Below, piece after piece: positions 29,276-39,838 of a stretch of DNA of 64,000 bases (within the stretch, counting starts at the first letter, position 1; every line of letters starts with the position of its first letter). The translations under genes and the position numbers were made by a program. This stretch comes from Adiantum capillus-veneris (lineage: Eukaryota > Streptophyta > Polypodiopsida > Polypodiales > Pteridaceae): assembly GCA_014529385.2 (NCBI GenBank), contig CM043953.1:77490872-77554871 (forward strand), given 5' to 3'. The notes beneath the pieces are model-generated. The model saw only the letters and a list, made by a program, of their open reading frames with translations, did no database searches and was not told where the DNA came from.

Positions 29276-30846
29276 ATGATCTAGCAAGGAAATGCTGAAA
29301 ATCAGCCATCTGGTGATGGTGTGCAAGCTTGCTATGCAAAATGAGATGAACTCTCTGTATGCAAATAGCACATGGGAGCTTGCACCTTTGTCCGAGGGTG
29401 GGAAAGCTATCCCTAATAAATGGGTTTGCAAAGTGAAATGTATTGATGGGAGCCCAAGTATAAAGAATGGTTGGTTGCCAAGGGCTTTTCACAAAAGGAA
29501 GGCATAGACTTCCAAGAGGTCTTTTCACCAATGGTGAAAATATCTTCTCTCCTTGTGTTGTTTGCTCTCACTGCGCGCAGAGTTGGACCAAATGGATGTG
29601 AATATTGCTTTTCTTCATGGTGACTTATATGAAGAGCTGTAGATGAAACAGCCAAAAGGTTTTGTCATTCCAAGAAAAGAGCATTTGGTTTGTAAGGTGA
29701 AACGCAGCTTATATGGGTTCAAACAAGCCCCACGACAGTGGTACAAAAAGTTTGACACCTTCATGCTCAACCATGGATTCAAACACAATCATTTAGATCA
29801 CTCTTTGTACACTAAAATGGTTGATGATGGAAGCCTTATTGTGCTAGTCTTATATGTGGATAATATGCTGATTGTAGGAAAGCATAAGAGTACTTTGAAC
29901 GCTCTAAAAAGGCAGCTGAGTTCAGCCTTCTCAATGAAAGATTTGGGGGCAATTGAACACATTTTGGGCATGCACATCAAAGGATATAGAGAGAAGCACC
30001 TGTTGTTTCTCTCACAAGACAAGTACATTAGCAAATCACTTGACAAATTTAATGTGGCTGACGCTAAGCCTCTTGGTGTGCCTTTATCGCCACATACAAA
30101 GCTTAGCAAAGTTGATTGCCCAAAGGATTATGTAGTTGCAAGTGCTATGACGGGTATACCTTATGCATCAGCTTGTGGATCTTTGATGTATGCCATGGTT
30201 GCCACTTGGCATGCCATTTCTCATGCAGTGGGAGTTGTCAGTAGATTTATGTCTAATCGTGGCAAGCCACATTGGGAACCAGTGAAATGTATCTTCAGAT
30301 ACTTAAAAGGTTCACAAGAGAAGTGTATATGCTATGGATAGGGTACACTAGAATTGCAAGGATTCTGTGATTTGGACATGGCAGGAGACCTTGACACTAG
30401 TAAATCTACCAGTGGGTGTGTTTTTACTTTAGCCGGTGGGGCTATCTCTTGGTGCTCAAGGTTATAGAAAATTGTGGCAGTGAGTACTACAGAGGTTGAT
30501 ATATTTCAACCACAGAGGCTTCTAAAGAAGCTATTTGGCTTGGCCGTCTGGTCAGGGATTTGGTCTTTCTGCACGTGCTCCAGTGCTTGGTTGTGACAGC
30601 CAGAGTGCAGTATGTCTGGCTAAGAATGCCATGTTTCATGCAGGCACCAAACACATAGATGTTCAATACCATTTCAACGACAGGTCTTGGATGATGGTCT
30701 TGTCACACTGACTAAGATTAAAACCTAAGATAACCCTGTAGATATTCTCACTAAGAGTCTTGCAAAGGCTCAACATGAGCATTGCTTACAATTAGTGGGA
30801 GTTGGTTAGCTTAAAGGTACCACTTCAGGCCTTTTAAGTGGGAGGT
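29276..30846 (+). pseudogene. Copia RT and RNase H region
   Basis: Begins within the RT domain (MQNEMNSLYANSTWELAPL, about 29335-29390; NKWVCKVK) and proceeds through frameshifts to the open 232-residue part at 29643. Past the stop at 30341 it continues with the RNase H motifs GDLDTSKSTSGCVFTLAGG and ISWCSR (about 30390-30465) and ends near LQLVGVG. The Copia protease and integrase, expected between this and the gag at 19303-20097, are absent. The purine tract AAGTGGGAGGT at 30837-30847 precedes the LTR. Confidence 0.88.
29643..30341 (+). CDS. Copia reverse transcriptase, open segment
   Basis: 232 residues in one frame. SLYGFKQAPRQW at 22-33 is the Copia signature. The active site at 71-74 reads Y-V-D-N instead of Y-V-D-D, replacing a catalytic aspartate (codon at 29862-29864). 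MKDLG and ILGMHI follow, then the thumb region with SQDKYI and the VSRFMSNRGKPHW block. It would act as the polymerase of the pol polyprotein, but this copy should be inactive even apart from the flanking stops. Confidence 0.88.
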   Translation: MKQPKGFVIPRKEHLVCKVKRSLYGFKQAPRQWYKKFDTFMLNHGFKHNHLDHSLYTKMVDDGSLIVLVLYVDNMLIVGKHKSTLNALKRQLSSAFSMKDLGAIEHILGMHIKGYREKHLLFLSQDKYISKSLDKFNVADAKPLGVPLSPHTKLSKVDCPKDYVVASAMTGIPYASACGSLMYAMVATWHAISHAVGVVSRFMSNRGKPHWEPVKCIFRYLKGSQEKCICYG

Positions 30847-31031
30847 TGTTGGGCATAAAGGCCCTTCCTCTCTATGTATAAACGTATACAGGTGTGTTCA
30901 TATACAGGTGTAAACACATCCTTACGTGCGTTCAACTTCTCACAGCTTCTCTCTGCTGCTCACGATTCTGCCTCATACTCCACATGCGCTTTCTTCACAC
31001 CCCCTACATGAGCATCAAGCTATGTACCTTG
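30847..31031 (+). repeat. Copia 3' LTR, start only
   Basis: TGTTGGGCATAAAGGCCC follows the purine tract, a common Copia LTR start. The sequence is cut at 31031 by the TRIM-like element. I could not recognise the rest of this LTR after 34831, nor a 5' copy before the gag. Confidence 0.65.
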
Positions 31032-31802
31032 TGTCACGTAGGCATTGCACTTGAGTCACGTGGACAAGCTATTGCTCTTGGTCAACATCAGTCTTAGTTT
31101 GTATAGCTTAGGACCTAGCTTGGCAACTTTGTGAGCCTCTAGGACGTGCATGATTAGGCAGGTCATAGTTGCATACCCTCACTTGCATAGTATAGTTACT
31201 TAAGCATATAGGTTCATGAACAGTCACTTAAGTCATTTACTAATAAGTGACTGTGACATGACATTTATAAAAAGTAGGTAGGGAAAATGGCTAAAAACCT
31301 ATAAAAGAGTCACTTGGCCTTCAATTTTAAGCATCTCAGAACACAGTTCCCATAGAGGGCAACCAACGCCCTAGCACCAGCCATATCCAACATCTTCGCC
31401 ATCAATACCCCCAACACCAACAATCCAATACCAACGTTTTCAGCACCTACGTCCTCAGCATCAAATTCAACCTTGCGTTTTTGGACCAGTTCAGCCTAGT
31501 GTTTTTCTCATATTTTTGCATCAATACCAGATGCCATTAGCATCAACATTCAGTATTCAGCATTTTCAGCATTGGAGCGTTTGTGCAAGTAATCTAAAGC
31601 AAGTACTTGCTCTCGCAACAGAGCAAGGGGGTCCTTGAGGGTGGTTGGGACTCGACATGTGGTGTCATCTCTCTTTTCTCTCTCTGCTTCTCTCTTTCAT
31701 TGTGTTCAATTCAGTCTCTCTCAAGTGAATAAAGTAACCTTGTGTTTGTGCAAATTACTAGATCTGAGCTAAAATTCTCAAACCCTTTCGTTGCACGTGA
31801 CA
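31032..31802 (+). repeat. 5' LTR of TRIM-like element
   Basis: Starts TGTCACGTAGGC and ends GCACGTGACA. It contains a 7-bp stem-loop at 31607-31626 and AGCGTTTT motifs near 31435-31585, as in the A1 and A2 LTRs. Confidence 0.78.
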
Positions 31803-31803
31803 T

Positions 31804-31820
31804 TGGCATCTGAGCTTTGG
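31804..31820 (+). promoter_or_regulatory. Primer binding site of TRIM-like element
   Basis: TGGCATCTGAGCTTTGG starts one base after the LTR end and resembles the tRNA-Met-type site of A1 (TGGTATTAGAGCTTTGG). Confidence 0.65.
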
Positions 31821-32184
31821 ACGTGCTTCGGCTTTGCGAACTCAAGTGAAGAATTAAGAACCCAAGCAGAGCTGTGAACCCAAGGAATCTCTTTTAGAAT
31901 GTTTTTTCTCTCTATTTCAAAGAAGTTGCGTGTGCCTGGCCTGGACTAATACTTGTTGCCTACAAATATTAGCCACTCCCATCTTTATCGCTATGTCTTG
32001 GATACCCTTAAGGCCTAATCTCCTCATCATGAATGAAGATCGGCATTGGATACACGAAGATCCATATCTTGATCACCAAGATTTGCTTGCCTTGTATATG
32101 GAAGGAGTTGGAGACAGGATTCCTAACCACCTTTTGCATTTGCATTTGCATGTAGCGTGCATCCACTTCCACCGACATGGCACC

Positions 32185-32189
32185 ATTGG
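32185..32189. repeat. Solo LTR target duplication, left
   Basis: ATTGG at 32185-32189 and again at 33771-33775 flanks the inverted solo LTR exactly. Confidence 0.88.
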
Positions 32190-33770
32190 TGTTAGGTGCA
32201 GTGGAATGAATGTTGTATTTCTCAAGATTAGTGATCTTTATTGCTCAAGGTTCCTTTTAGTTCTTAGGGAAAGAGAGAGCTTTCCGTCTTGTAGAGTGCT
32301 GCGGTCACGAACAAAGTGAGTGGATATTGTGCGTGCAAGTGAATGAGACTGAGAGAAGGAGAGAGAAGAGATACGACACCGAGAGGTTGTAAAACCCTCC
32401 TCCAAAGGCCCCACTCTCGTCGGTGAGAGTGGTCTACTTTGATTGCACAAGGTGTACAATGTGTATGCAATGGACTGATGCAATTGGACTATGCCGATGA
32501 CGACGACGGTGATGACGACGGCGACTTCGGCTGAAATCTGTGAACTTCTTGGTGGCTGAAAATGACTGTTTCTTGATGGGTTCATGGCTGAAAAATGACT
32601 GTTTTTGTCGGGTCGAGAGGATGATGAAAAACGCTGGACTTTTTGCTCTTTCTGCTGCGTTTTTGGAGATGAATGCTTGGCTGAAAAACGCTGTGACAGC
32701 AGAGGTTTCTTTGCTGAAAATGGCAGTTTTCCAAGTGCTTAATAACTCCTTACCCGGCCTCGGTAGTCTGCTACAATTTGCTTGATGAAATCGCTGAATT
32801 GGCTGAGATTTTCCTGGCGTTAGTAGTGGCCAAAAACGCTGATGTGACCAATGGGAAAAACGCTAGCTTTCACTGCTTGCTGGCGATATCTGCATGGGAG
32901 GAAAACGCTAGGGCAGCCAGAAGAGTGGGCGATTCCAAGATGAGGATGATGCGGGGGAATGGGCCTCACCAAGTTGCTTGGAGAGGGTCTTGCTGAGAGA
33001 GGGAGGGAAACACCTGTTGCTTGGTAGCCTGCTGTGCTCCTTGGCTCATCTCTGTTTTTCAATGCTGAATTTGCTAATCAAAATGCTGAGTGTTTGCAGA
33101 CCTGTTGGCGTTAGTGCATGGCTGAAAAATCTCTGAACTTGCAGCAGTCTTGGGGCTGATGTCTGGTGAGCAAAAACTCTAATGTTGGTGGTCTTGGCGA
33201 TGATGCGGGGGGGGGGGGGGGGGGGGGGGGGGGGAAGATGCGGGGGATCTGGTGTTGCCGCGGTACTGCAAGAGGACATGCCGGCTGAGGTCTATTTCCA
33301 AAACGCTAGGCTCTGATGGTGTAGGTGATGATGCAAAGCCAAAACGCCAGGCTTCTGGGGGGTACTGCTGAGAAGTGACCTGTTGAGTGGGAAGCTCCTG
33401 CTGCCTCTTCTGCCAGAAAGTGGGAACTTTGGTTTGCTTATATATTAACTTAGCAAAATTGCCCTACCTACTTTTGTTGGAAAGTCACTTAAAAATAATA
33501 AGTGAAAATCCCAATAAATAGGAAAATAGGCTAAATGCACTGGAAAATTCCCCTAACTGATGCTAATGGATTCTGATGGGAATTCCGATGATCATGCTGT
33601 GTGCAACCGGAGGATATGCATCTTATGCTAAGTGACCGGGCATGCACGGTCTACGAATAGACTCACAAAAGTGCCAGATCACTGCTAATCTAGACTTGAC
33701 TAAACTGACTGAACCCTGCTATGGTGTAGCTTGTCCACGGACACATAGGGTTGGGATGTGTCACGTGACA
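32190..33770 (-). mobile_element. Solo LTR of the A1 family, inverted
   Basis: The reverse complement starts TGTCACGTGACACATCC and ends CCTAACA, matching both ends of the A1 LTR. Long blocks match (33420-33770 against the LTR start; 32190-32480 against its end). At about 1581 bp it is some 370 bp longer than A1's LTR, mostly in a repetitive AAAACGCT-containing part (about 32560-33330). A 28-G run is at 33207-33234. Target duplications on both sides and the absence of internal sequence mark it as a solo LTR within the TRIM-like element. Confidence 0.9.
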
Positions 33771-34092
33771 ATTGGATATACCTCCCAGCATCCTCACTTT
33801 TGTCTTCAGCCACAATGTTTTTGCGACCTGACTATTTGGGCGGTAGCACTTGCTCGCACGGCAAGAGTAAGTATCAAGGCTGGTATTGTGCGACAATAGT
33901 AAGGCTACCTAGGAACTCGGTTGGTTGGTGTTTACATCACAATAGTACCTACATCCATAGTTTCCATAAGTCTAGAGGCGTTTTCATTGATCTATGCATC
34001 CACAAGCATCAGAAGCATTCGGCATCAGAACTATAGAAAGCATCAACAAGAAGAAGTTTGGCAATTGTGTCTCATCTTTAATGGGGGGTTCA

Positions 34093-34831
34093 TGTGCCCA
34101 TCGCCGCATTGCACTTGAGCTACATGGACAAGCTATTGCTACATGCTAGCATCAGCCTTAGTTAGAATAGCTTAGGATTTAGCTTGGCAATTTTGTGAGC
34201 CTCTAGAAGGACGTGCATGATCAGGCAGGTCATAGTTGCGTACCCTCACTTACGTAGTATAGTCACTTAAGCATACATGCATATGAAGAGTCACCGAAGT
34301 CACTTATTAATAATCGATTGTGACATGACATTGATAAATGTAGGTAGGGAAAATGGCTAAAAACCTATAAAAGCCCCCTGGCTTTCAATTTTAAGCATCT
34401 CAGAACCGAGTACCCGTAGAGGGCAACCAACGCCCTAGCACCAGCCATATCCAGCGTTTTCGCTATCAGCACCCTCAGCACCAGCGTTTTCAGCACCTAC
34501 GTCCTCAACATCAGATTCCACCTTGCATTTTTGGATCAGTTTAGCCTCGGGTTTTTGTAGATCCCTTCAGCATCATCTCTCAATATTCATCATTTTCAGC
34601 GTTGTAGCGTTTGTGCAAGTATTCAAAAGTAAGTACTCGCTCTGGCAACAGACCAAGGGGGCCCTTGAGGGTGGTTGGGACCTGACATGCAATGTTGTGT
34701 CTCTTCTCTCTCTGCCTCTCTCTTTCATTGTGCTCAGTTCAGTTTCTCTCAAGTGAAGTGAAGTAACCTTGTGTTTGTGCGAAATACTAGATCTGAGCTA
34801 AAATCCTTAAACCCTTCCGTTGCACATGACA
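34093..34831 (+). repeat. 3' LTR of TRIM-like element
   Basis: Matches 31032-31802 with visible substitutions and small indels. Its start TGTGCCCATCGCC is diverged and the exact boundary is uncertain by a few bases. Confidence 0.75.
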
Positions 34832-35242
34832 CATTGTACCCATTGTTTGTGCAATTCAAAAGCAAATACCTGTCTGGTGACGGAGTGGTGGGCCCTTGAG
34901 AGGGTGGGTTACTCTAAAGGTCAAGAGACTTTTTCGAAGGAAAGAACTAACTAGTATGGGCTAAAAAGGGGTGGTTGGATTAGTGTGATACCTGATTTAG
35001 TGCATGTTTATTGTCCTTTGCATTTGACATGTATTCTAATGTGTTTTGAGAGTAAGAGTATAGGCCATACAATAGGCATATTTTGAGGTGTTTGCCAGTA
35101 TAGGATGTGTAAGGGGGATAACAGGTCATGTATGAATGTTTATTGTTTATCAAAAGGTGCAAGCTGAAATGCTGGGTTTCTTGCTCACACATTTTTGACA
35201 GCATTTTCTTAACTTCCATTTGTTTTTTGAACTCGTTGCCAG
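34832..35242 (+). other. LTR-like scrap, then intron sequence of the host gene
   Basis: 34832-34905 contains TTTGTGCAATTCAAAAGCAAATACC and a GTGGGCCCTTGAGAGGG block, like the middle of A2 and TRIM LTRs, so a small LTR fragment is present. From about 34960 the sequence is T-rich and ends in the acceptor at 35241-35242. It shows no coding frame and is taken as the 3' part of an intron. Confidence 0.5.
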
Positions 35243-38200
35243 GCTGGCAAGAATGTCAAAACAGCTAAAGAGACCATTGTTCCAGAACCTGATTACAGAA
35301 TACCAATTGTCCTTCTAGGTGATTTTCGTTGTCAATTGTGCTGTGTGTGTTTGTCGGCCTTGGTTGTTCCGTCAAGACCCAGCTGTGCCTTCTATGTGCT
35401 TATTGTCTGCCCGTCTTGTTATGGTTTTAAGCCCGATCATGTTATGGCATGTTTTTTTTTCCTGCCTGGATAAGATTTGAAACTATTGAGTTCAAAAGTC
35501 CCATTCTTTAAAATTTTTCTGGTTTTCCTAAAAATCAACGGATGAGTGCTTCACATTTTGCTTTATTGTTTGGTCAAACACAACTTTAAATATTGAAACC
35601 TGTCTGTCAGGTGGTGCAGCTGCATTGGTTTATGCAGACAATATGTTGGCTGCAGCACCCGTGGGTCTCCTTGGGTTGTTATTGCTTTTCCAGGTATTTC
35701 ATATATTTATATGCAAGCTTGAAATACCTGACTTACACTTCAAGGAGATGCAGACTAATCTTTTTGATGAGCAAAATCTGATTGCACCTTTCCATTTGAT
35801 TGGGGGCTTCTGAATGCGCATGATGTTTACTTAATAATCAAAGTTGACTCTTATGAACTGTTTGTAGTTCATGATTATTGCTTGTGATTCTTTCTTGATA
35901 CTTGCAGACTACTCGTGTTCGGTTTGTGTTTGACGATGAAGCGTTGGTATGTGAATTGTTTCTGTTGCAATTTCAAGTACATATGATAGTTGGTTTTTGA
36001 AGAAAGCCATTTTCTTCACATATTACTCTGCTGTTGATGTCATGTAGGAAGTAAAAGTTGGCGAGGAACTCACAGAATCTGGAGAGAATGTTTTTGTTGG
36101 GGGCAAAAACAGATGGAAGTGAGTTGATTTGTTTCATTCAAATCATTTTCTTGTCAGAGATGTGCTTCATCTTGTGAATGAAAAAGTAAGATGAAGTGGA
36201 CGTACTTTTAGTTTAAATAGGTTTATGTCATCGCATAACTTTTATCCTCGGATTCACCCCTTGCCCTCTCTCTCAAGTTGCCCCATTTTTTGACCTTGGG
36301 AATCCTACTTAACTTGAAATCGAGGGTAAGCGAGCAAAGTGCTATGTATTTTAGGGAGAAGAAGGATGTCATGAGACAGAGCAGCTGTAAAGAGTAGAGC
36401 TAATAAACTGTTCAAATTTTGAGGAAGGAAGATTGGCAAGTGGGCAATCTACAGAGGAGGGAAAGCTGTTAAGCAAGAATTTGATAATCAATGAAGCTGT
36501 CATGCAGCAGATGATACCCTAATTTCCATATCTTAACACATGGTTATTCACTTGTGTGAGATGTAGCTCATTTTAAGAGACGACTTTTTAGATTTTAGTC
36601 ATGTTTTATTTTCTTTCATTTGCTGTTTTTGGTATAAATACTGTATTTGATCTGCTCAATTGGTGGAGTTTGGCCTTCCGTGAAGATTGATGTCACTTTC
36701 TTCTTTCGTCTTGTTTTCTTGTCAGATTGATCTTTGAGGTAACCGGGGATTGTTTGTATGACGTTAAAACTTCTTCTTCTTGTCTATGTATTCGGTTTGA
36801 GGGGACTTAAGTATGGAATCAGAGAGGTACCCTCTGCATGGATGAGGGACACAGACTGACATAGGAAAAGCAATCTCGTTAAGAGCACCTTAAGGCTGGA
36901 ACAAAACCATGGTGCCAGCAATGAAAGTATGCTCAGGCAGCACAAAAGGGGTGCCCTCTCTGCTTTTATCTGCGGCCATAATCATCAGTTTTTCGATCTC
37001 TTTGCTGCTATTCTGCCATGTTTTTGGCCGTATCTTCTACAGCCATACCTGCTTTTCTGAGCCGCTCACATCGGTGTGCAAATCAACCCAAATCTCTCCT
37101 TTGGTGGCTGTTCGCAGCCTACATTGAGAAGAATTAAGTTGCTACATCTCTGCCCTGGACGTGCTTGCGGTTACCTCGGGAGTGAATGGCTTCATGTCAT
37201 TCATTGAAGTTTCACCTTTGTAGATTCCTTTTATGCAACAAAAAGAAACTACCATTCCGGAACTGGTATGGGAGACCTTTGAGAGCGTAGTTTGGGACCT
37301 TATTGGTGTATGGTTCATGATTAGTCGGCTGGCTTTGCAGCTGTCTGGCGGGTTTAGGGACAAGGACAAGCCTTCGCCAGAGAGACGATTTTTCTACAAA
37401 TGAAGCACTGATTCGGCAGCCCCGAGCACTCAACTCACTGCCTAATTCACCCAACACTAATCCTTCGAAGAATTTTCTCCCTCAGGAGAGAGCAGGGTCT
37501 TTAACAAGGACTTGGACAGTAGTATTTTCAGTTGCCTTGGTGGCAGCTGGAGTAAGTGTTTGAGGGAACTCAAGTTCCCCAATCAGACCCTAGAGGGAGG
37601 AAGGGGACGTACCCTCTTGAGTCTCCAGGGATGAGGGGAGCCGACTGACATAGGAATGTTGATCTCCTTTTCAAGAGTGCCTAGGGCTGGAACAAAACCA
37701 TGATGCCAGCGTAAAAGGTGTGCTCGCGAAGCACAAAAGGCACTGGTAATCATAGGGTGCGCACATGCGCATGTTTTCAGGGTCCAGCCAGTGAAGATTC
37801 TGCTCGACCCCATCAGATTCTGCCCGCTTTCATGAACGTTGGCAAACTCCTATCGCCGGTGACCAGGACGTCAATGGGAGGCCCTAGCCGATTGCCAAGG
37901 TTCAACAACCAGTGGGGTGCTCACAGACCAGATTTAGCTTGCAGCAATTAATGCAAGGGTACTTTGGGCTACACAACACACCCTCTTGAGGCTGCAAGCG
38001 TCAGCACTTTTGGCCGTTCACCATCTACAGTCATCATTGCTGCTGTTTTGGCCGGCAATTGGAGCTGCATGTGTGTGATCAGTAGTTCTTTGGTCCGATT
38101 GAGATTTAGCAACCTGAACGGCCGGCACTGGTGCATGTGCGCAGGCTATCAGCTCAACCCCCCCCCCCCTTTCTTCCCCCCCAATCACCACCAGCAGCAC

Positions 38201-38799
38201 CGACTTTAAAAGGATCAAATTGTTTGTTGAATCCGATGGTCACCTTGAGGAGTTCTTCTGCAGCCAGTGGCTTGCTCGCTCAGTAGTTTCGCAATATTCT
38301 TCTATTCTGATGTGATTTTAGAATGCATTAATGTCACTTTGTCTATCTGCTTATTCCATGTGCTGTCTGCAGGTATTCCACCTTCGTTAATTGGGAGATG
38401 TGGTGGCCCAATTTTCCAGTTCTTGTTTACTTCAAAGAGACTCAAACAAAACCTGATGGCCAAGTCCACTTTTTTCCTGTGATTTTTGTAAGTGGTGGAG
38501 TGCTTAAATCAACATTCTATGCATTATTTTCCATACATATTGCCTTTGAGACAAGAAAGAGTTTTGGCTGAATTGCTAGAAGTGATCTTTTCTTATAGCT
38601 GAAGTCTTTTCTGGCTTGCATGTAAGCTTTAAGTCGTCTAGAAACAAGGTTTTCCTGCGTTGTACTCGAAAGGAAAATTCTGAAGTTTGTTTCAGGTACT
38701 TACCTTGAATGTCTATTTGATTTTTATCAGAATGGAAAGCAGCTATATGATGTAATGGTCGAGCGAGCAGGGCGATCGGTAAACAGTTTACCAAAGTAA
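35243..38799 (+). CDS. Host gene, DUF3119-like plastid-type protein, C-terminal exons
   Basis: Six exons joined by GT/AG introns with consistent phase: 35243-35318, 35611-35693, 35908-35946, 36048-36118, 38373-38487, 38731-38799 (stop TAA 38797-38799). The joined frame reads about 152 residues without a stop. It starts AGKNVKTAKETIVPEPDYRI. A hydrophobic segment follows (APVGLLGLLLLFQ), then TTRVRFVFDDEAL, the strongly family-like GEELTESGENVFVGGKNRWK, YSTFVNWEMWWPNFPVLVYF, KETQTKPDGQVHFFPVIF, and NGKQLYDVMVERAG. This pattern recalls DUF3119 proteins of cyanobacteria and plastids, as I remember them; function unknown to me. A transit peptide and start codon are expected upstream but not seen. 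Intron 4 (36119-38372) carries LINE relics. No frameshift or stop is present, unlike everything around it. Confidence 0.85.
36815..37745 (-). pseudogene. LINE-A ORF1 relics in intron 4 of host gene
   Basis: Minus-strand sequence at about 37370-37745 matches LINE-A ORF1. The reverse complement of 37370-37410 gives a CFICRK-type knuckle with SLAKACPCP, and 37640-37740 reads ASRAHLLRWHHGFVPALGTLEKEINIPMS, compared with ASRAHFRQWRHGFDP in LINE-A1. A second partial copy of the latter block lies at about 36815-36960 (GACTGACATAGGAA, GGCTGGAACAAAACCATGGTG). Both are decayed. Confidence 0.75.
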
Positions 38800-38960
38800 C
38801 TGTCTTGGTAAATACCACTATTTGTGTATACATATTGTAAGCCTAAATTTGTACGTGATTTTGCCTTGTATAATTTTCTTGCGCCCCAATTTGTGCATGT
38901 TATTGAGCACAGTTAGAACATTAAAATGAAGCATTGTTTGTGTATTTTTACTGGGCACTG
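38800..38960 (+). other. Probable 3' UTR of host gene
   Basis: AT-rich sequence after the stop. AATGAAGC-type and TTAAAA hexamer-like signals around 38920-38970 could direct polyadenylation, but no canonical AATAAA is seen. Assigned by position only. Confidence 0.4.
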
Positions 38961-39785
38961 GATTTTAAAGGCAATGTTCTGAGGTGAGGTGCCCCTGGTC
39001 TTGGGGAGCTAGAGGTGTGTTGAGCATAAGGCAGTCTTTAACATGAACTTATCCAGCAACACAATCTTGTCTGAGCTTGGACTGATTTATTGGCACTGTC
39101 CTCAAAAGATGGAGAAAAGCTGCAGTCAACTATGGTTGTGACCCAGTTCAAAAGAGAAACTGCTTATTGCGACTCCGATTCTTCTCTCAGCAGCCTACAG
39201 TGCTGCCCCTTTCCGCTGTTTCCTGTCTCGTGACTCCCTCTGCCGGTGCTGTTCCGCATTGGCATGGTCGTGTTAGCGTGCATGCCCACCCTGCTCATAT
39301 CAAGGTTAATGACACAAGCTAGCTGTGGAAAGTCCCCTTCCCTACTTGGAAGAAGAGGATAAGGATGCTGAGGTTGCACCACAATGTTACACCCTCAGCA
39401 TCACTTCAGCAGTAGTGTAGTGATCACCAGTCCCATTGTCGGCACCGGTTCACCTGCAGCCACCCAAGCTTGATGAGAGTCGTGATGGCAACACAGGTAC
39501 TTGTATGTATGATGTCTCATGTATGTACCTACCTCCATGATTTTTGTATTGTTGTACCTATTCAGGATCATCTTGCTCTCTTGTAGACCACATCTTTGCT
39601 GGATAAGCCTAGCTAGTTCGCCAACTTGCCCACTTGTCACCAGGATAATGCCTTCCATAGGCTTAAGATAACATCTCCTTTTAATCTTCCTCATAGAGAT
39701 ACGTTTATAGTCTAGCCTGTTTAAAGGCTTTCTGAATAAGAATAAGTAGTGTGCGTGCCTTTAACATACCCTTTTGAGTACTGCA
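38961..39785. other. Unassigned sequence
   Basis: No coding frame, repeat partner or RNA gene recognised. The base composition is mixed. Short open frames here have no family resemblance. Confidence 0.5.
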
Positions 39786-39788
39786 TTG

Positions 39789-39789
<1 letters not shown>

Positions 39790-39836
<47 letters not shown>
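39790..39836. repeat. (CT)n microsatellite
   Basis: An uninterrupted CT repeat of about 46 bases that directly abuts the truncated 5' edge of a LINE-B 3' fragment. Confidence 0.95.

Positions 39837-39838
<2 letters not shown>

Larger units (their letters stand above)
31032..34831 (+). mobile_element. Short LTR element without genes (TRIM-like)
   Basis: Direct LTRs at about 31032-31802 and 34093-34831 match over most of their length (GCATTGCACTTGAG, GGACAAGCTATTGCT, TTTGTGAGCCTCTAG, AAAACCTATAAAAG). Both end GCACRTGACA. A primer binding site follows the first LTR, and a GGGGGG purine tract precedes the second. After removal of the nested solo LTR the interior is only about 0.7 kb with no gag or pol motif. 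CCTTG before and CATTG after may be a diverged target duplication. It shares LTR architecture with A1 and A2 and may be a derivative mobilised by related elements. Confidence 0.78.

Noticed and set aside
31930-32319. 129-residue open frame in the TRIM-like element
   Set aside because: It runs across the insertion point of the inverted solo LTR at 32190, so the frame is a chimera; no recognised domain.
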